From NCBI GenBank assembly GCA_035911135.1, contig JAMHWD010000042.1, forward strand, positions 1-64,000: a stretch of DNA of 64,000 bases. The letters run 5' to 3'. Position numbers and translations under genes: made by a program. Below are positions 1-8,309 of this stretch, one piece after another (positions within the stretch are counted from its first letter, which is position 1; every line of letters starts with the position of its first letter). The DNA comes from JAMHWD01 sp035911135. Lineage in GTDB: Bacteria > Pseudomonadota > Alphaproteobacteria > Micavibrionales > Micavibrionaceae. The notes below the pieces were generated by a model that was not told the origin of the DNA, ran no database searches, and saw only the letters and a program-made list of their open reading frames with translations.

Positions 1-120
1 GTTGCCCGTCACGCCAATCTCGCGCAGAACCTCATCCATGCTGCGACCCTGACCAATCAACACCTCCGCCTGACGCAAATATCCGATAATTTGCTCCGCC
101 GTATAACGCTTCCTTGCCAT
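1..120 (-). CDS. IS3-family transposase OrfA, N-terminal part
   Basis: Forty codons from an ATG at 118-120, running off the window edge. The product begins MARKRYTAEQIIGYLRQAEV and continues with GQGRSMDEVLREIGVTGN. This is the helix-turn-helix start typical of IS3/IS407 OrfA proteins (RKR-F/Y-s-x-EQII, then REIGVT). OrfA binds the terminal repeats and is normally fused to the OrfB DDE catalytic part by -1 frameshifting. It starts about 80 nt inside the terminal repeat at 181-200, the normal spacing. Family assignment is firm; whether the element is intact cannot be judged from this window. Confidence 0.8.
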   Translation of the reverse strand, partial: MARKRYTAEQIIGYLRQAEVLIGQGRSMDEVLREIGVTGN

Positions 121-200
121 GCAATGCCTCCATAATTTGATGTCCGTTTCTTGATACCAGATTCACTCTAATACCGGACTCAATTATAGGGGGCGGGTCA
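1..200 (-). mobile_element. IS3-family insertion sequence, left end (partial)
   Basis: The outer edge of an insertion sequence whose body continues beyond base 1. Read on the minus strand it begins with TGACCCGCCCCCTATAATTG (181-200), which resembles the TGACC(T/C)GCCCCC ends of the IS407 branch of the IS3 family. About 80 nt further in, orfA starts. The terminal inverted repeat abuts the truncated serine recombinase frame at 201, so base 200/201 is the probable insertion junction. The other end, orfB and any target duplication lie outside the window, so the element cannot be assigned to a named IS. Confidence 0.75.
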
Positions 201-674
201 AGATTGATTGAGATACTGGCGCTGGATTCCATCAATGATCACGAAATTATCCAACACATTACAGCACACATGCCGCCTGCCGAAACGCTGGTGAGCGTGA
301 GCATAAACAAAGTGATCGTGGATCAGGATGCGCTTCAAATCGATATTAATCTCCTGAAGATGCGACAGGTTTTACAGGAACATCTCAATCTTGTGATTTC
401 AGAAAAATCTGCTTTGCCAAACCTTACAATCTCCGTACCTTTTACCATCAGACGGGCCTACAGAGGGGCCATCCACATACAATCGGATCATACGGAAACT
501 GATTTCCTGGATATGCCGCCGGCACAGCTAAAGAACCTGATCCGTGGCATCATCTGGCGCGAGGAACATTTCGCCGGAATGGCGATGGGCGATATTGCCA
601 AGCGCGAAGGTTTGTCCAAAGCTGGCATCCGTAAGATCATCATGGGCAGCTTTGATATGCTTATGGCAATATAA
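201..674 (+). pseudogene. large serine recombinase, C-terminal remnant cut by the IS
   Basis: An open frame of about 156 codons enters directly from the IS junction and stops at 672-674. It lacks the catalytic serine resolvase domain and the zinc ribbon. What remains matches the C-terminal tail of large serine recombinases. There is a beta-rich stretch (TLVSVSINKVIVDQDALQID), then LKNLIRGIIWREEHF and a closing helix-turn-helix (IAKREGLSKAGIRKI) ending FDMLMAI, comparable to the usual IA-REGVS-YV-RLL-LAFLAPDI. The ORF could start at the TTG at 204, but no ribosome binding site is visible and a truncated tail would not be functional. It lies off the 3' end of tRNA-Tyr, a common integration site, and is best read as a relic of a mobile element. 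Confidence 0.7.
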
Positions 675-683
675 TTCTCGATA

Positions 684-801
684 TTTCCCTGTTTATTTTA
701 ATTGTGAATTGTTCTGAAGCACAGATATTCTCTGGCTTTGTTTCATCTTCAGCATTCAAAATTTAGAAAAATTCCCTGTTAATTCCCTGATAAACAGGGA
801 A
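684..801. repeat. cluster of TTCCCTG(TT) motifs with one inverted copy
   Basis: Three direct copies of TTCCCTG (685-691, 772-778, 783-789) and an inverted copy AACAGGGAA (793-801) lie between the recombinase remnant and tRNA-Tyr. The 772-780 and 793-801 copies form a 9-bp inverted repeat. A second inverted repeat, CGGGACAC (812-819) with GTGTCCCG (878-885), follows. The stretch 675-895 has no credible gene. The repeats could be recombinase binding sites left from the integrated element; that is inference from position only. Confidence 0.4.
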
Positions 802-895
802 TTCAGGATCTCGGGACACTCAAAAATGCGCTGTAGAGAAAAATGGTAGTTCTGAGCCCAAAAATGAAATTCTCTGTGTGTCCCGGCAATGCGCC

Positions 896-922
896 AAAAC
901 AAAAACCCCGCTGTCAGCGGGG
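896..922 (-). terminator. intrinsic terminator of the tRNA-Tyr transcript
   Basis: On the minus strand a GC-rich hairpin, CCCCGCTG/CAGCGGGG (906-922), is followed by TTTTTGTTTT. It lies 45 nt past the 3' end of tRNA-Tyr and is the natural stop for that transcript. A smaller hairpin, GTCCGG/CCGGAC at about 946-961, lies between the two. Confidence 0.75.
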
Positions 923-966
923 CTTGCGAGGAGAAATTCTCCGAATGTCCGGAAAGCCGGACTAAA

Positions 967-1052
967 TGGTGGAAGGGGCTGGATTCGAACCAGCGTACTC
1001 TCGCGAGGGCAGATTTACAGTCTGCTGCCATTAACCACTCGGCCACCCTTCC
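967..1052 (-). tRNA. tRNA-Tyr (anticodon GTA)
   Basis: The minus strand reads GGAAGGGTGGCCGAGTGGTT at the 5' end, an ACTGTAAATC anticodon loop with GTA, a class II long variable arm (CCTCGCGAGAGTA) and GGTTCGAATCC in the T arm. The acceptor stem GGAAGGG/CCCTTCC closes with discriminator A, and CCA is encoded at 967-969. All parts expected of a bacterial tyrosine tRNA are present. The 3' end faces the recombinase remnant, consistent with tRNA-directed integration. Confidence 0.95.
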
Positions 1053-1126
1053 ACGGGGGGTCTTAAAAACAGCCCATAGAAAAAGGCTTTTACGCCGCGC
1101 TGTCAAGTGTGTATGTTGGGGCCGCT

Positions 1127-1906
1127 ATGAATAATCGACCTCACAGACCAGAACACCCCGATTTATACGGGTTTCACGCCGTCAGCGAAGCCTGGCTCAA
1201 TCCGGCGCGGCGCATCCACAAGTTGTTTTTGCTGGATCAGGCGGCCAAGGGGTTCGAATCTCTGATCGCCGAAGCCAAGGCTGCGGGCCTGAAACGTCCC
1301 GCGCCGCAGATATTGGAAAAGCGTAATTTCGAGCGCCTTCTTCCGCAAGGCGCAGTCCATCAGGGTGTTGCGATTGCCTGTGATCGGCTGGAGGAATGTG
1401 ATGTGCAGGACCTTATTATACGTGCCCGCGATTTGCCGGGACGACAGGTGTTTCTGATTCTTGATCAGGTTACAGACCCGCATAATGTGGGCGCGATTAT
1501 CCGCAGCGCCAGCGCTTTTGGCGCGGCCGGGATCATCATGCAGAAAAAACATGCGCCGGAACTCACAGGCGTGCTGGCCAAGACAGCTTGCGGCGCGGTG
1601 GAACATATCCCGGTCGCCTATGAGACCAATTTAAGCCGTACGATCGAAGTGCTGAAAGACAACGAATTTTTTGTCTATGGCCTTGATGAGCGCGGCGCGC
1701 AAAGTATATCCAGCCTGATGCAAAAGCCGGGCAATCCCGATAAATCTAAAATTGCGCTGGTACTCGGCGCGGAAGGCCCCGGCATCCGGCAACTGGTGCG
1801 GGAGCATTGCGACGCGCTGGTGAAATTGCCGACACAAGGCGCGATCCAGAGCCTGAATGTCTCCAATGCCGCGGCGGTGAGCCTTTTTGCGGTGCTGGGC
1901 CAGTAA
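1127..1906 (+). CDS. rlmB: 23S rRNA (guanosine-2'-O-)-methyltransferase RlmB
   Basis: SPOUT-superfamily (TrmH/SpoU) methyltransferase of 259 aa. RlmB methylates the 2'-O of G2251 in 23S rRNA using SAM. Residues 5-75 form the L30e-like substrate-binding domain (LYGFHAVSEAW). The catalytic part shows motif 1 LDQVTDPHNVGAIIRSASAF, motif 2 LVLGAEGPGIRQLV and motif 3 LPTQGAIQSLNVSNAAAV, which form the trefoil knot and SAM pocket. The ATG at 1127 was chosen over the GTG at 1109 because homologues begin just before HPDLYGFHAV. It could be a paralogous TrmH-family enzyme, but length and motifs fit RlmB best. Confidence 0.9.
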   Translation: MNNRPHRPEHPDLYGFHAVSEAWLNPARRIHKLFLLDQAAKGFESLIAEAKAAGLKRPAPQILEKRNFERLLPQGAVHQGVAIACDRLEECDVQDLIIRARDLPGRQVFLILDQVTDPHNVGAIIRSASAFGAAGIIMQKKHAPELTGVLAKTACGAVEHIPVAYETNLSRTIEVLKDNEFFVYGLDERGAQSISSLMQKPGNPDKSKIALVLGAEGPGIRQLVREHCDALVKLPTQGAIQSLNVSNAAAVSLFAVLGQ

Positions 1907-1936
1907 AATTGGCATAATCTGTCATCTTCTGCCAAG

Positions 1937-2587
1937 ATGCCGGCCATGGATCAATGGACGGCCAGAATTGAAACGCACACGCGCAGAGATGTCTTAAAAA
2001 TCTGCGCGATTCTGGCGCGGGGCATCGGGCATGAGGCGATCCTTGACAAGCGATTAGGCGTATTTATTTCCGGATCAAAAAATTCCGGCAAAAGCGCAAT
2101 CGTCGATGGTCTTGTTGCGGCATTTTCTGATGATATGAGCAGCTATTCCTTGCCAGCCGAACCCTTGATGGAAGGCTATGAAAGCGAGGCGCGGTTTCAT
2201 AAAATTGTAAAATTTTTCCCGGTCAAATCGCAAGATTGCAGCTTTTCATTGCTGCATTATTTATCGGAAATGGATCTAGGTTATTATAATCTGGAACGTT
2301 CTGCGCCTTCGCCGGTTGCAAGAACCGGCATTGATTTTATCACGGTCTTTGGGGGCAGCACCCTTCCAAGGGGGGCCTTGTCGATGTTATTTACGCATAG
2401 CACGCGATCAAAACCCTGCCCATGGCCCAGAAAATTTGAAATTACTGTTCGCGATCAATTTCTAAAGACAGAGATCATGGAAGAAGCGCTGGATAATTTA
2501 CGTGCGTTTCATCAACATCGTCAGAGCCGGAATGATCTTACTCCGCGGCCAGATCAAATGCCGGATTGGGCGCAGGCTGAATTTTAA
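1937..2587 (+). CDS. P-loop NTPase-like protein, unknown function
   Basis: 216 aa with a Walker A-like motif GSKNSGKSAIVDGL near residues 46-59, preceded by a hydrophobic strand (LGVFI). The order of P-loop, strand, then GIDFITVFGG and FEITVRD near the end recalls TsaE, the ATPase of the tRNA threonylcarbamoyladenosine pathway. The TsaE signature LGAGKT is absent, however, so no function is assigned. The start may be 1937 or the in-frame ATG at 1946; neither has a clear ribosome binding site. Its 3' end overlaps the convergent metallophosphoesterase gene by 50 nt. Confidence 0.6.
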   Translation: MPAMDQWTARIETHTRRDVLKICAILARGIGHEAILDKRLGVFISGSKNSGKSAIVDGLVAAFSDDMSSYSLPAEPLMEGYESEARFHKIVKFFPVKSQDCSFSLLHYLSEMDLGYYNLERSAPSPVARTGIDFITVFGGSTLPRGALSMLFTHSTRSKPCPWPRKFEITVRDQFLKTEIMEEALDNLRAFHQHRQSRNDLTPRPDQMPDWAQAEF

Positions 2588-3425
2588 GCGTGCTTTGGAA
2601 ATTCCAGCTGAATTCCCGCGGCTTATATCCGTGGATTGTTATATTGATCTTGTCTTCGCCATTGCGCTCGATATCGCAGTAACGCCCTGATGGGCTCGGA
2701 TTGGCATCGGAAATTTTCTCAACCGGACTTTCAAGCGTAAGATAGCGCACATTTTTATGGGCGCGTTCCATGGCGATATGGGTATGACCTGAGACAAACA
2801 GGATATTCTTGCCGGATTGTTCCATGATCTTGCGAAGTTCTGCGCCATTGTCGCGGTAGGCATTGCTGAAATCAAAACCGCGCAGCGCCATGCCGATTTC
2901 CGCATCATCATCGAAATCATCGCATGGCGTATGGGCAAAAATCGTGACGGATTTTGTGGGCGCATCTTTAAGGCGCTCCTGCACGAAATCCAGTGATGAC
3001 TGGCTCCAGGGGAAAAGAACGCATCCTCTGGGGTCTTCCTTGAAAGGCTCCTGCAAGACAATCAGGCGGTGGCCATCTTGCGTATCGACATGGTAATGGC
3101 TGTCCGGGATGCCCAGAATTGCCGCCGCGCCCTTGATGCCGCCGGTGCGCTCGATGTCGTGATTGCCAAGGACATGGTCTGTGGGCAATCCTGATTTCTT
3201 GAATTCTTCACGCATCAGCTTGAGCATATCTATATCGGCCTGCGCCGGCTTATCGGCTTGCACCTGAAATTTATCGCCGCCATCGACAATGCGCTCGATC
3301 CCCTCGGCGCGGGCATTTTTCAGCGCGCCGCGCAGGATTGGAATACCGTGTTCGGGCAAGCGGCCGGATCGCTTGGTGAAGGCTTCGGTCAGGGCATGGA
3401 TATCGGTTATAAATCGCAGTTTCAT
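2538..3425 (-). CDS. calcineurin-like metallophosphoesterase
   Basis: 295 aa with all five blocks of the dimetal phosphoesterase fold: D-x-H at residues 8-10 (TDIH), GGDK at 49-52, GNHD at 87-90, FAHTP in the middle and GHTH near residue 215. Metal ligands are therefore intact. The substrate is unknown; relatives hydrolyse phosphodiesters such as cyclic nucleotides, nucleic acids or phospholipids. No signal peptide or membrane segment is seen, so it is probably cytoplasmic. The start ATG overlaps the stop of the upstream gene (ATGA), so the two are translationally coupled. The 3' end overlaps the opposing P-loop gene. Confidence 0.85.
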   Translation of the reverse strand: MKLRFITDIHALTEAFTKRSGRLPEHGIPILRGALKNARAEGIERIVDGGDKFQVQADKPAQADIDMLKLMREEFKKSGLPTDHVLGNHDIERTGGIKGAAAILGIPDSHYHVDTQDGHRLIVLQEPFKEDPRGCVLFPWSQSSLDFVQERLKDAPTKSVTIFAHTPCDDFDDDAEIGMALRGFDFSNAYRDNGAELRKIMEQSGKNILFVSGHTHIAMERAHKNVRYLTLESPVEKISDANPSPSGRYCDIERNGEDKINITIHGYKPREFSWNFQSTLKIQPAPNPAFDLAAE

Positions 3426-3796
3426 GATAGTGTGCTTGTTTGCTCAAGTGTAAAGTTATGCGCGTGGCCTTCGTAAAGGGTGAGGTTTATGCTGGCGCGC
3501 GTAAATTCCCGCATGATGGTTTGATGCAGATCGGGCCTTGACGGCAGGAAAGCACTATCGGCCCATTTCGCGCCCAGATCACGGCGCGTGATAAAATCCT
3601 GTACAAATTCCGCCAGATCCGTGGCGTTTGGATTTTGGGTATTGGCGCTGCGGCGAACCACGCCTTGCATGTGCTTGAGCGCATTGAGCATCAGGGAAGA
3701 TTTGCGCTTGGGCGCAAAACGGCTATCGGTGGCGGCGGCTTCGAAATCAGCCTCCAGCTCCTCCAGCGTATCAATTTCTGCGTCTCTCAAGGTCAT
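3422..3796 (-). CDS. conserved-type hypothetical protein coupled to the phosphoesterase
   Basis: About 124 aa if started at MTLRDAEIDTLEEL (3796). That start has an AAAGG-like ribosome binding site and avoids running into polA; the open frame itself extends to 3922. The product is polar, helical and soluble, with a central KHMQGVVRRSANTQNPNA stretch. I do not recognise a family. Its stop TGA overlaps the ATG of the metallophosphoesterase, so the pair is probably one operon divergent from polA. Confidence 0.55.
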   Translation of the reverse strand: MTLRDAEIDTLEELEADFEAAATDSRFAPKRKSSLMLNALKHMQGVVRRSANTQNPNATDLAEFVQDFITRRDLGAKWADSAFLPSRPDLHQTIMREFTRASINLTLYEGHAHNFTLEQTSTLS

Positions 3797-3884
3797 TCCG
3801 TGGCCTTTAGAAAATTTCAGATTATGAAAACTATCATAAAAGTCTTTGTCTTTGCAAGCCAGCCTCGCTAGTTTTAGTGCAATC

Positions 3885-6722
3885 ATGACCCAGCCGCAAC
3901 CCGTAAAAGACCTGAAAATCATGGCAGACGCGCCGAATCCCGATTCTGATGAAATTTATCTTGTGGATGGCTCCGGGTTCATTTTCCGGGCCTATTTCGC
4001 CATGGCCTATAGCCGCCAGAAAACCATGACCAACCCCGAAGGCGTGCCTGTCGGGGCGGTGTTTGGCTTTACGAATATGCTTTTGAAATTGCTGCGCGAT
4101 TATCACGCGCCTTATATGGCCGTTATATTTGATACGGCGCGCAAGAATTTCCGCAACGATATCTATCCCGAATATAAAGCCAACCGGGACGCCCCGCCGG
4201 AGGATCTCATCCCGCAATTCTCTATCGTCCGGCAGGCCACGCAGGCTTTTGATATTCCGGCCCTCGAACTCGAAGGCTATGAGGCCGATGATCTGATCGC
4301 CACCTATACGCGCCTTGCGCGCGAACAGGGCAAAAAAGTCGTGATCGTTTCTTCTGATAAAGACCTCATGCAATTGATGGGTGAGGGCGTGCGCGTTCTC
4401 GATCCCATGAAAAACAAGTTCATGGGGCTGGACGATGTCATGGAAAAATTTGGCGTGCCGCCCGAAAAGGTTGTGGATGTGCAGGCACTGGCCGGGGATG
4501 CCGTTGATAACGTGCCGGGCGTGCCGGGCATTGGCCTGAAAACCGCGGCGCAGCTGATCAATGAATATGGCGATCTGGAGACGTTGCTGGACCGCGCATC
4601 TGAGATCAAGCAGGAAAAACGCCGCCAGAGCCTGATTGAAAATCGCGACAAGGCGGAAATCTCGAAAAAGCTCGTGATGCTGGATGCCAATGTTCCTGTG
4701 CCGGTGGGGCTGGATGAGCTGAAAACGCATGACCCGGAAAAGCCAAAATTGATGGAATTCCTGCGCGAACATGCGTTTAACTCGATCATCACGCGCCTTG
4801 GCGGTGAAGCGGTCGTGCATGAAATGCCCCAAGCCGCCGCAGAAGACATCACCGCCAATGATACGGATGCTCTGCCGCCGATCAAGGATAACCGGTATAT
4901 TCTCATCAATGATGTGGCCACGCTGAAGACGTGGATGGATGAGGCGGTTGAAAAAGGTATTCTGGCTTTTGATACGGAAACAACGGGATTAACGCCTGCC
5001 AAGGCCGATATTGTCGGTATTTCCATTGCCATCACGCCGGGCGCTGCTGCCTATATTCCGGTCGGGCACAAGGCGGCGATCAAGGATCTACTGGATGAAA
5101 ATCCGACTGATACAACGCCGCAATTGCCTTTGGCGCAAGTGCTGGAGATCATGAAGCCGGTGCTGGAGGATCCATCCGTTCTTAAAATTGGCCACAACGC
5201 TAAATATGACTGGCAGATGTTTAAAAAGCTGGGCGTGGATGTCGCGCCTTGCGATGATACGATGCTGTTATCTTACGTGCTGGATGGCACATCACATTCC
5301 AACGGGATGGATAACTTGTCCGAGATGCATCTGGGCCATAAGCCCATCGCCTATGAAGAGGTGACGGGCAAGGGCAAGGCGCAGATCCGCTTTGATCAGG
5401 TCGCGATTGACAAGGCGCTGGAATACGCCGCGGAGGATGCGGATATTACGCTGCGCCTTCATAAGGTCTTGAAACCCCGCCTTGCGCGGGAAGGCATGGT
5501 TTCCATGTATGAGAATGTCGAGCGCCCGCTTATTCCGGTGATCGGCCAGATGGAGCTGGACGGGATCAAGGTTGATCCGATGATCCTGCGCGGCATGAGC
5601 GAAGATTTCGGCGCCAAGCTTGCGGTGCTGGAGAAGGAAATTCACGCCCTTGCCGGAACGGAATTCAATGTGGCCTCGCCCAAGCAGATCGGGCAGATAT
5701 TATTCGAACAGATGGGATTGCCGGGTGGCAAGAAAACCAAGACGGGCGATTGGTCCACTTCTGTTGATGTGCTGGAGGATCTCGCCGATGCCGGGCATGA
5801 GATTGTTGTCAAAATTCTGGAATGGCGCAGTCTTGCCAAATTGAAATCCACCTATACCGATAGTTTGCAGGAAGAAATAAACCCCTCAACAGGCCGCGTG
5901 CATACATCATTTGCTATGGCGCATGTGAATACGGGCCGCCTCTCATCTTCTGAGCCGAACCTCCAGAATATTCCCATCCGCACCGAAGAGGGGCGCAAGA
6001 TCAGAACCGCCTTCATTGCCGAGGAGCGGCATAGCATCCTCTCCGTTGATTACTCGCAGGTTGAATTGCGTCTGGCCGCCGAGATGGCCGGGATCAAGGC
6101 GCTGAAAGAAGCCTTTCGCCGCGGCGATGACATTCACACCATCACGGCGGCGCAGGTCTTTGATGTACCGCTGGATCAGGTGACATCCGATATACGCCGC
6201 AACGCCAAGGCGGTGAATTTCGGGATTATCTATGGCATTAGCGGCTTTGGCCTTGGCAAGCAATTGGGCATTGATACGCGTACGGCCAGTGATTTCATCA
6301 AGCGCTATCTCCAGCGCTTCCCGGAACTGGAGAGCTTTATGGAGGCGAAGAAGGCTGAAGCGCGGGAGCATGGCTATATCAAGACCTTGCTGGGCCGGAA
6401 ATGCATCATCAAGGGGATCGCCGAGAAAAACCCCGCCATGCGTAATTTCGCCGAGCGTCAGGCGATTAACGCGCCGCTGCAGGGGACGGCGGCCGATATC
6501 ATGAAACTGGCCATGGGGCGTATGAATGCCGCTCTGCGCGATAAGGGTTTAAAGGCACGCATGTTGTTGCAGGTCCATGACGAACTGGTGTTCGAAGTGC
6601 CCGATGCCGAGATGGAAGCCACCAAGACCCTCGTGCGCGAAGTCATGGAAAACGTGGTCAGGCTGGATGTTCCCTTAACGGCAGAGGCCGGATCAGGCCC
6701 GTCATGGGCAACGGCGCATTAA
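3885..6722 (+). CDS. polA: DNA polymerase I
   Basis: About 945 aa with the full three-domain plan. The 5'-3' flap exonuclease occupies roughly residues 20-300 (YLVDGSGFIFRAYFA, GYEADDLIATY, GVPGIGLKTA). The 3'-5' exonuclease is intact, with D363 and E365 in FDTETTGL, GHNAKYDWQMF and YAAEDADITL. The polymerase domain shows motif A SVDYSQVELR (D722), motif B RRNAKAVNFGIIYG and motif C QVHDELVFEV (D899). It fills gaps, removes RNA primers and repairs DNA, and should proofread, unlike the Taq-type enzymes. The open frame starts at 3846. ATGs at 3885 and 3921 are likelier starts, but none has a strong ribosome binding site. Confidence 0.95.
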   Translation: MTQPQPVKDLKIMADAPNPDSDEIYLVDGSGFIFRAYFAMAYSRQKTMTNPEGVPVGAVFGFTNMLLKLLRDYHAPYMAVIFDTARKNFRNDIYPEYKANRDAPPEDLIPQFSIVRQATQAFDIPALELEGYEADDLIATYTRLAREQGKKVVIVSSDKDLMQLMGEGVRVLDPMKNKFMGLDDVMEKFGVPPEKVVDVQALAGDAVDNVPGVPGIGLKTAAQLINEYGDLETLLDRASEIKQEKRRQSLIENRDKAEISKKLVMLDANVPVPVGLDELKTHDPEKPKLMEFLREHAFNSIITRLGGEAVVHEMPQAAAEDITANDTDALPPIKDNRYILINDVATLKTWMDEAVEKGILAFDTETTGLTPAKADIVGISIAITPGAAAYIPVGHKAAIKDLLDENPTDTTPQLPLAQVLEIMKPVLEDPSVLKIGHNAKYDWQMFKKLGVDVAPCDDTMLLSYVLDGTSHSNGMDNLSEMHLGHKPIAYEEVTGKGKAQIRFDQVAIDKALEYAAEDADITLRLHKVLKPRLAREGMVSMYENVERPLIPVIGQMELDGIKVDPMILRGMSEDFGAKLAVLEKEIHALAGTEFNVASPKQIGQILFEQMGLPGGKKTKTGDWSTSVDVLEDLADAGHEIVVKILEWRSLAKLKSTYTDSLQEEINPSTGRVHTSFAMAHVNTGRLSSSEPNLQNIPIRTEEGRKIRTAFIAEERHSILSVDYSQVELRLAAEMAGIKALKEAFRRGDDIHTITAAQVFDVPLDQVTSDIRRNAKAVNFGIIYGISGFGLGKQLGIDTRTASDFIKRYLQRFPELESFMEAKKAEAREHGYIKTLLGRKCIIKGIAEKNPAMRNFAERQAINAPLQGTAADIMKLAMGRMNAALRDKGLKARMLLQVHDELVFEVPDAEMEATKTLVREVMENVVRLDVPLTAEAGSGPSWATAH

Positions 6723-6807
6723 GCTTCCATTTTATATCCCCATTATTCACATGGGGGGGCGGCGGTTAAGCTGGTCATGGGCGGGGGCGGCTTGCTAGTG
6801 TGCCGGA

Positions 6808-8307
6808 ATGTCACAGACCAATACCAGAACATCCTATCAGGATCTTGCCGCAACGCCTCAAGGCGCCGATGCGATTGCCGCGCCATACCGTATGCTGCCG
6901 CATAATCTTGAGGCCGAGCAGGCCTTGCTAGGCGCTTTGCTGGTGGATAACCGCGCCTTGGAAAAGGTCACGGATTTCTTAAAAGACCAGCATTTCTTTA
7001 CCCCCGCGCATCAGCGGATTTATCAATCCATCACGATCATGGCCGAACGCGGGCAGAATGCCTCGCCGGTCAGTTTGAAGACCTATTTTGAGAATGATGC
7101 CGATTTAAAAGACGTTGGCGGCGCGCAGTATCTGGTGGAACTGGCCGCCAGCATTGTAAGCGTGGTCAATGCCGAGGATTACGCCCGCAGTATTTATGAC
7201 CTTCACATGCGCCGCGAGTTGATCGCGCTGGGCGAGGAAGTCGTCAATGATGCTTATAATCATACGCTGGAATCGGACGCGCAGGATACGCTGGAGATGG
7301 CGGAATCACGGCTGTTCTCGCTGGCCGAGAGCGGCGAGGCCCGCAGCGGTTTCCAGACATTGCGTGATTCCGTCGTCACGGCGATTGCCTTGGCGGAAAA
7401 AGCTTACAAGACCGAAGGCAATGTCACAGGCGTGACAACGGGCTTGCGCGACATGGACCGGAAACTGGGCGGATTGCAAAATTCCGATCTGCTTATTCTG
7501 GCCGCGCGTCCTTCGATGGGGAAAACCTCGCTGGCGGTCAATATCGCCTTTAACGCCGCCAAGCGTTACGCCGAGAGTGGCGGCAAGGAAGGCGCGATCA
7601 CGGGGTTCTTCTCGCTGGAGATGTCATCGGATCAGCTCGCCACACGTATTTTATCCGATCAGTCCGGTATTTCCGGCGATGCGATCCGTAAGGGCAATAT
7701 CCGTCAGGATGATTTCCGCAAATTCGTCGAGGCCAGTCAGGTCTTAAGTCAGGTGCCGCTTTATATTGATGATACACCGGCCCTTTCCATTGGTGCGGTA
7801 CGCCAGCGCGCGCGCCGCCTGAAGCGCCAGCATGGGCTGGGGCTGATTGTGGTCGATTACTTGCAGCTTCTGCGTGGCTCCGGCTCCAAACAGGGACAGG
7901 ATAACCGCGTGCAGGAAGTCTCGGAGATTACGCGGGGGCTCAAGGCCATTGCCAAGGAACTGGATATTCCGGTTATGGCGCTTTCCCAGCTCTCCCGCGC
8001 GGTCGAGCAGCGCGAAGATAAACGCCCGCAGCTTTCCGACTTGCGGGAATCGGGATCGATCGAGCAGGATGCGGACGTGGTCATGTTCATCTACCGCGAG
8101 GAATATTATCTCTCCCGTCAGGAACCCGAAGTCGGGACTGAGAAACATCTGGAATGGCAGGACCGCATGGGCAAGGCCCATAACGTGGCCGAAACCATTG
8201 TCGCCAAGCAGCGTCACGGTCCGATCGGTACAGTGCGCCTGTTCTTCGATTCCAACCTCACGCGCTTCAGCGATCTTGATACCGAGCATTACGAGCAAGA
8301 GTATTAA
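6808..8307 (+). CDS. dnaB: replicative DNA helicase DnaB
   Basis: 499 aa hexameric 5'-3' helicase that unwinds DNA at the replication fork. The N-terminal helical domain starts at PHNLEAEQALLGALL. The RecA-like domain has Walker A ARPSMGKTS (K239), the block FFSLEMSSDQLATR, Walker B LIVVDYLQLL and the SGSIEQDADVVMFIYR loop. No intein is present, although dnaB is a common intein host. The alanine racemase gene begins two bases after its stop. This dnaB-alr order is common in alphaproteobacteria. Confidence 0.97.
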   Translation: MSQTNTRTSYQDLAATPQGADAIAAPYRMLPHNLEAEQALLGALLVDNRALEKVTDFLKDQHFFTPAHQRIYQSITIMAERGQNASPVSLKTYFENDADLKDVGGAQYLVELAASIVSVVNAEDYARSIYDLHMRRELIALGEEVVNDAYNHTLESDAQDTLEMAESRLFSLAESGEARSGFQTLRDSVVTAIALAEKAYKTEGNVTGVTTGLRDMDRKLGGLQNSDLLILAARPSMGKTSLAVNIAFNAAKRYAESGGKEGAITGFFSLEMSSDQLATRILSDQSGISGDAIRKGNIRQDDFRKFVEASQVLSQVPLYIDDTPALSIGAVRQRARRLKRQHGLGLIVVDYLQLLRGSGSKQGQDNRVQEVSEITRGLKAIAKELDIPVMALSQLSRAVEQREDKRPQLSDLRESGSIEQDADVVMFIYREEYYLSRQEPEVGTEKHLEWQDRMGKAHNVAETIVAKQRHGPIGTVRLFFDSNLTRFSDLDTEHYEQEY

Positions 8308-8309
8308 GA

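Noticed and set aside
756..1106. Minus-strand ORF of 116 codons over the tRNA-Tyr region
   Set aside because: It spans the tRNA gene and its terminator; the translation is not protein-like.
3834..4832. Long minus-strand ORF (332 codons) opposite polA
   Set aside because: Antisense to conserved polA codons; rich in H, R and F as expected of a shadow frame.
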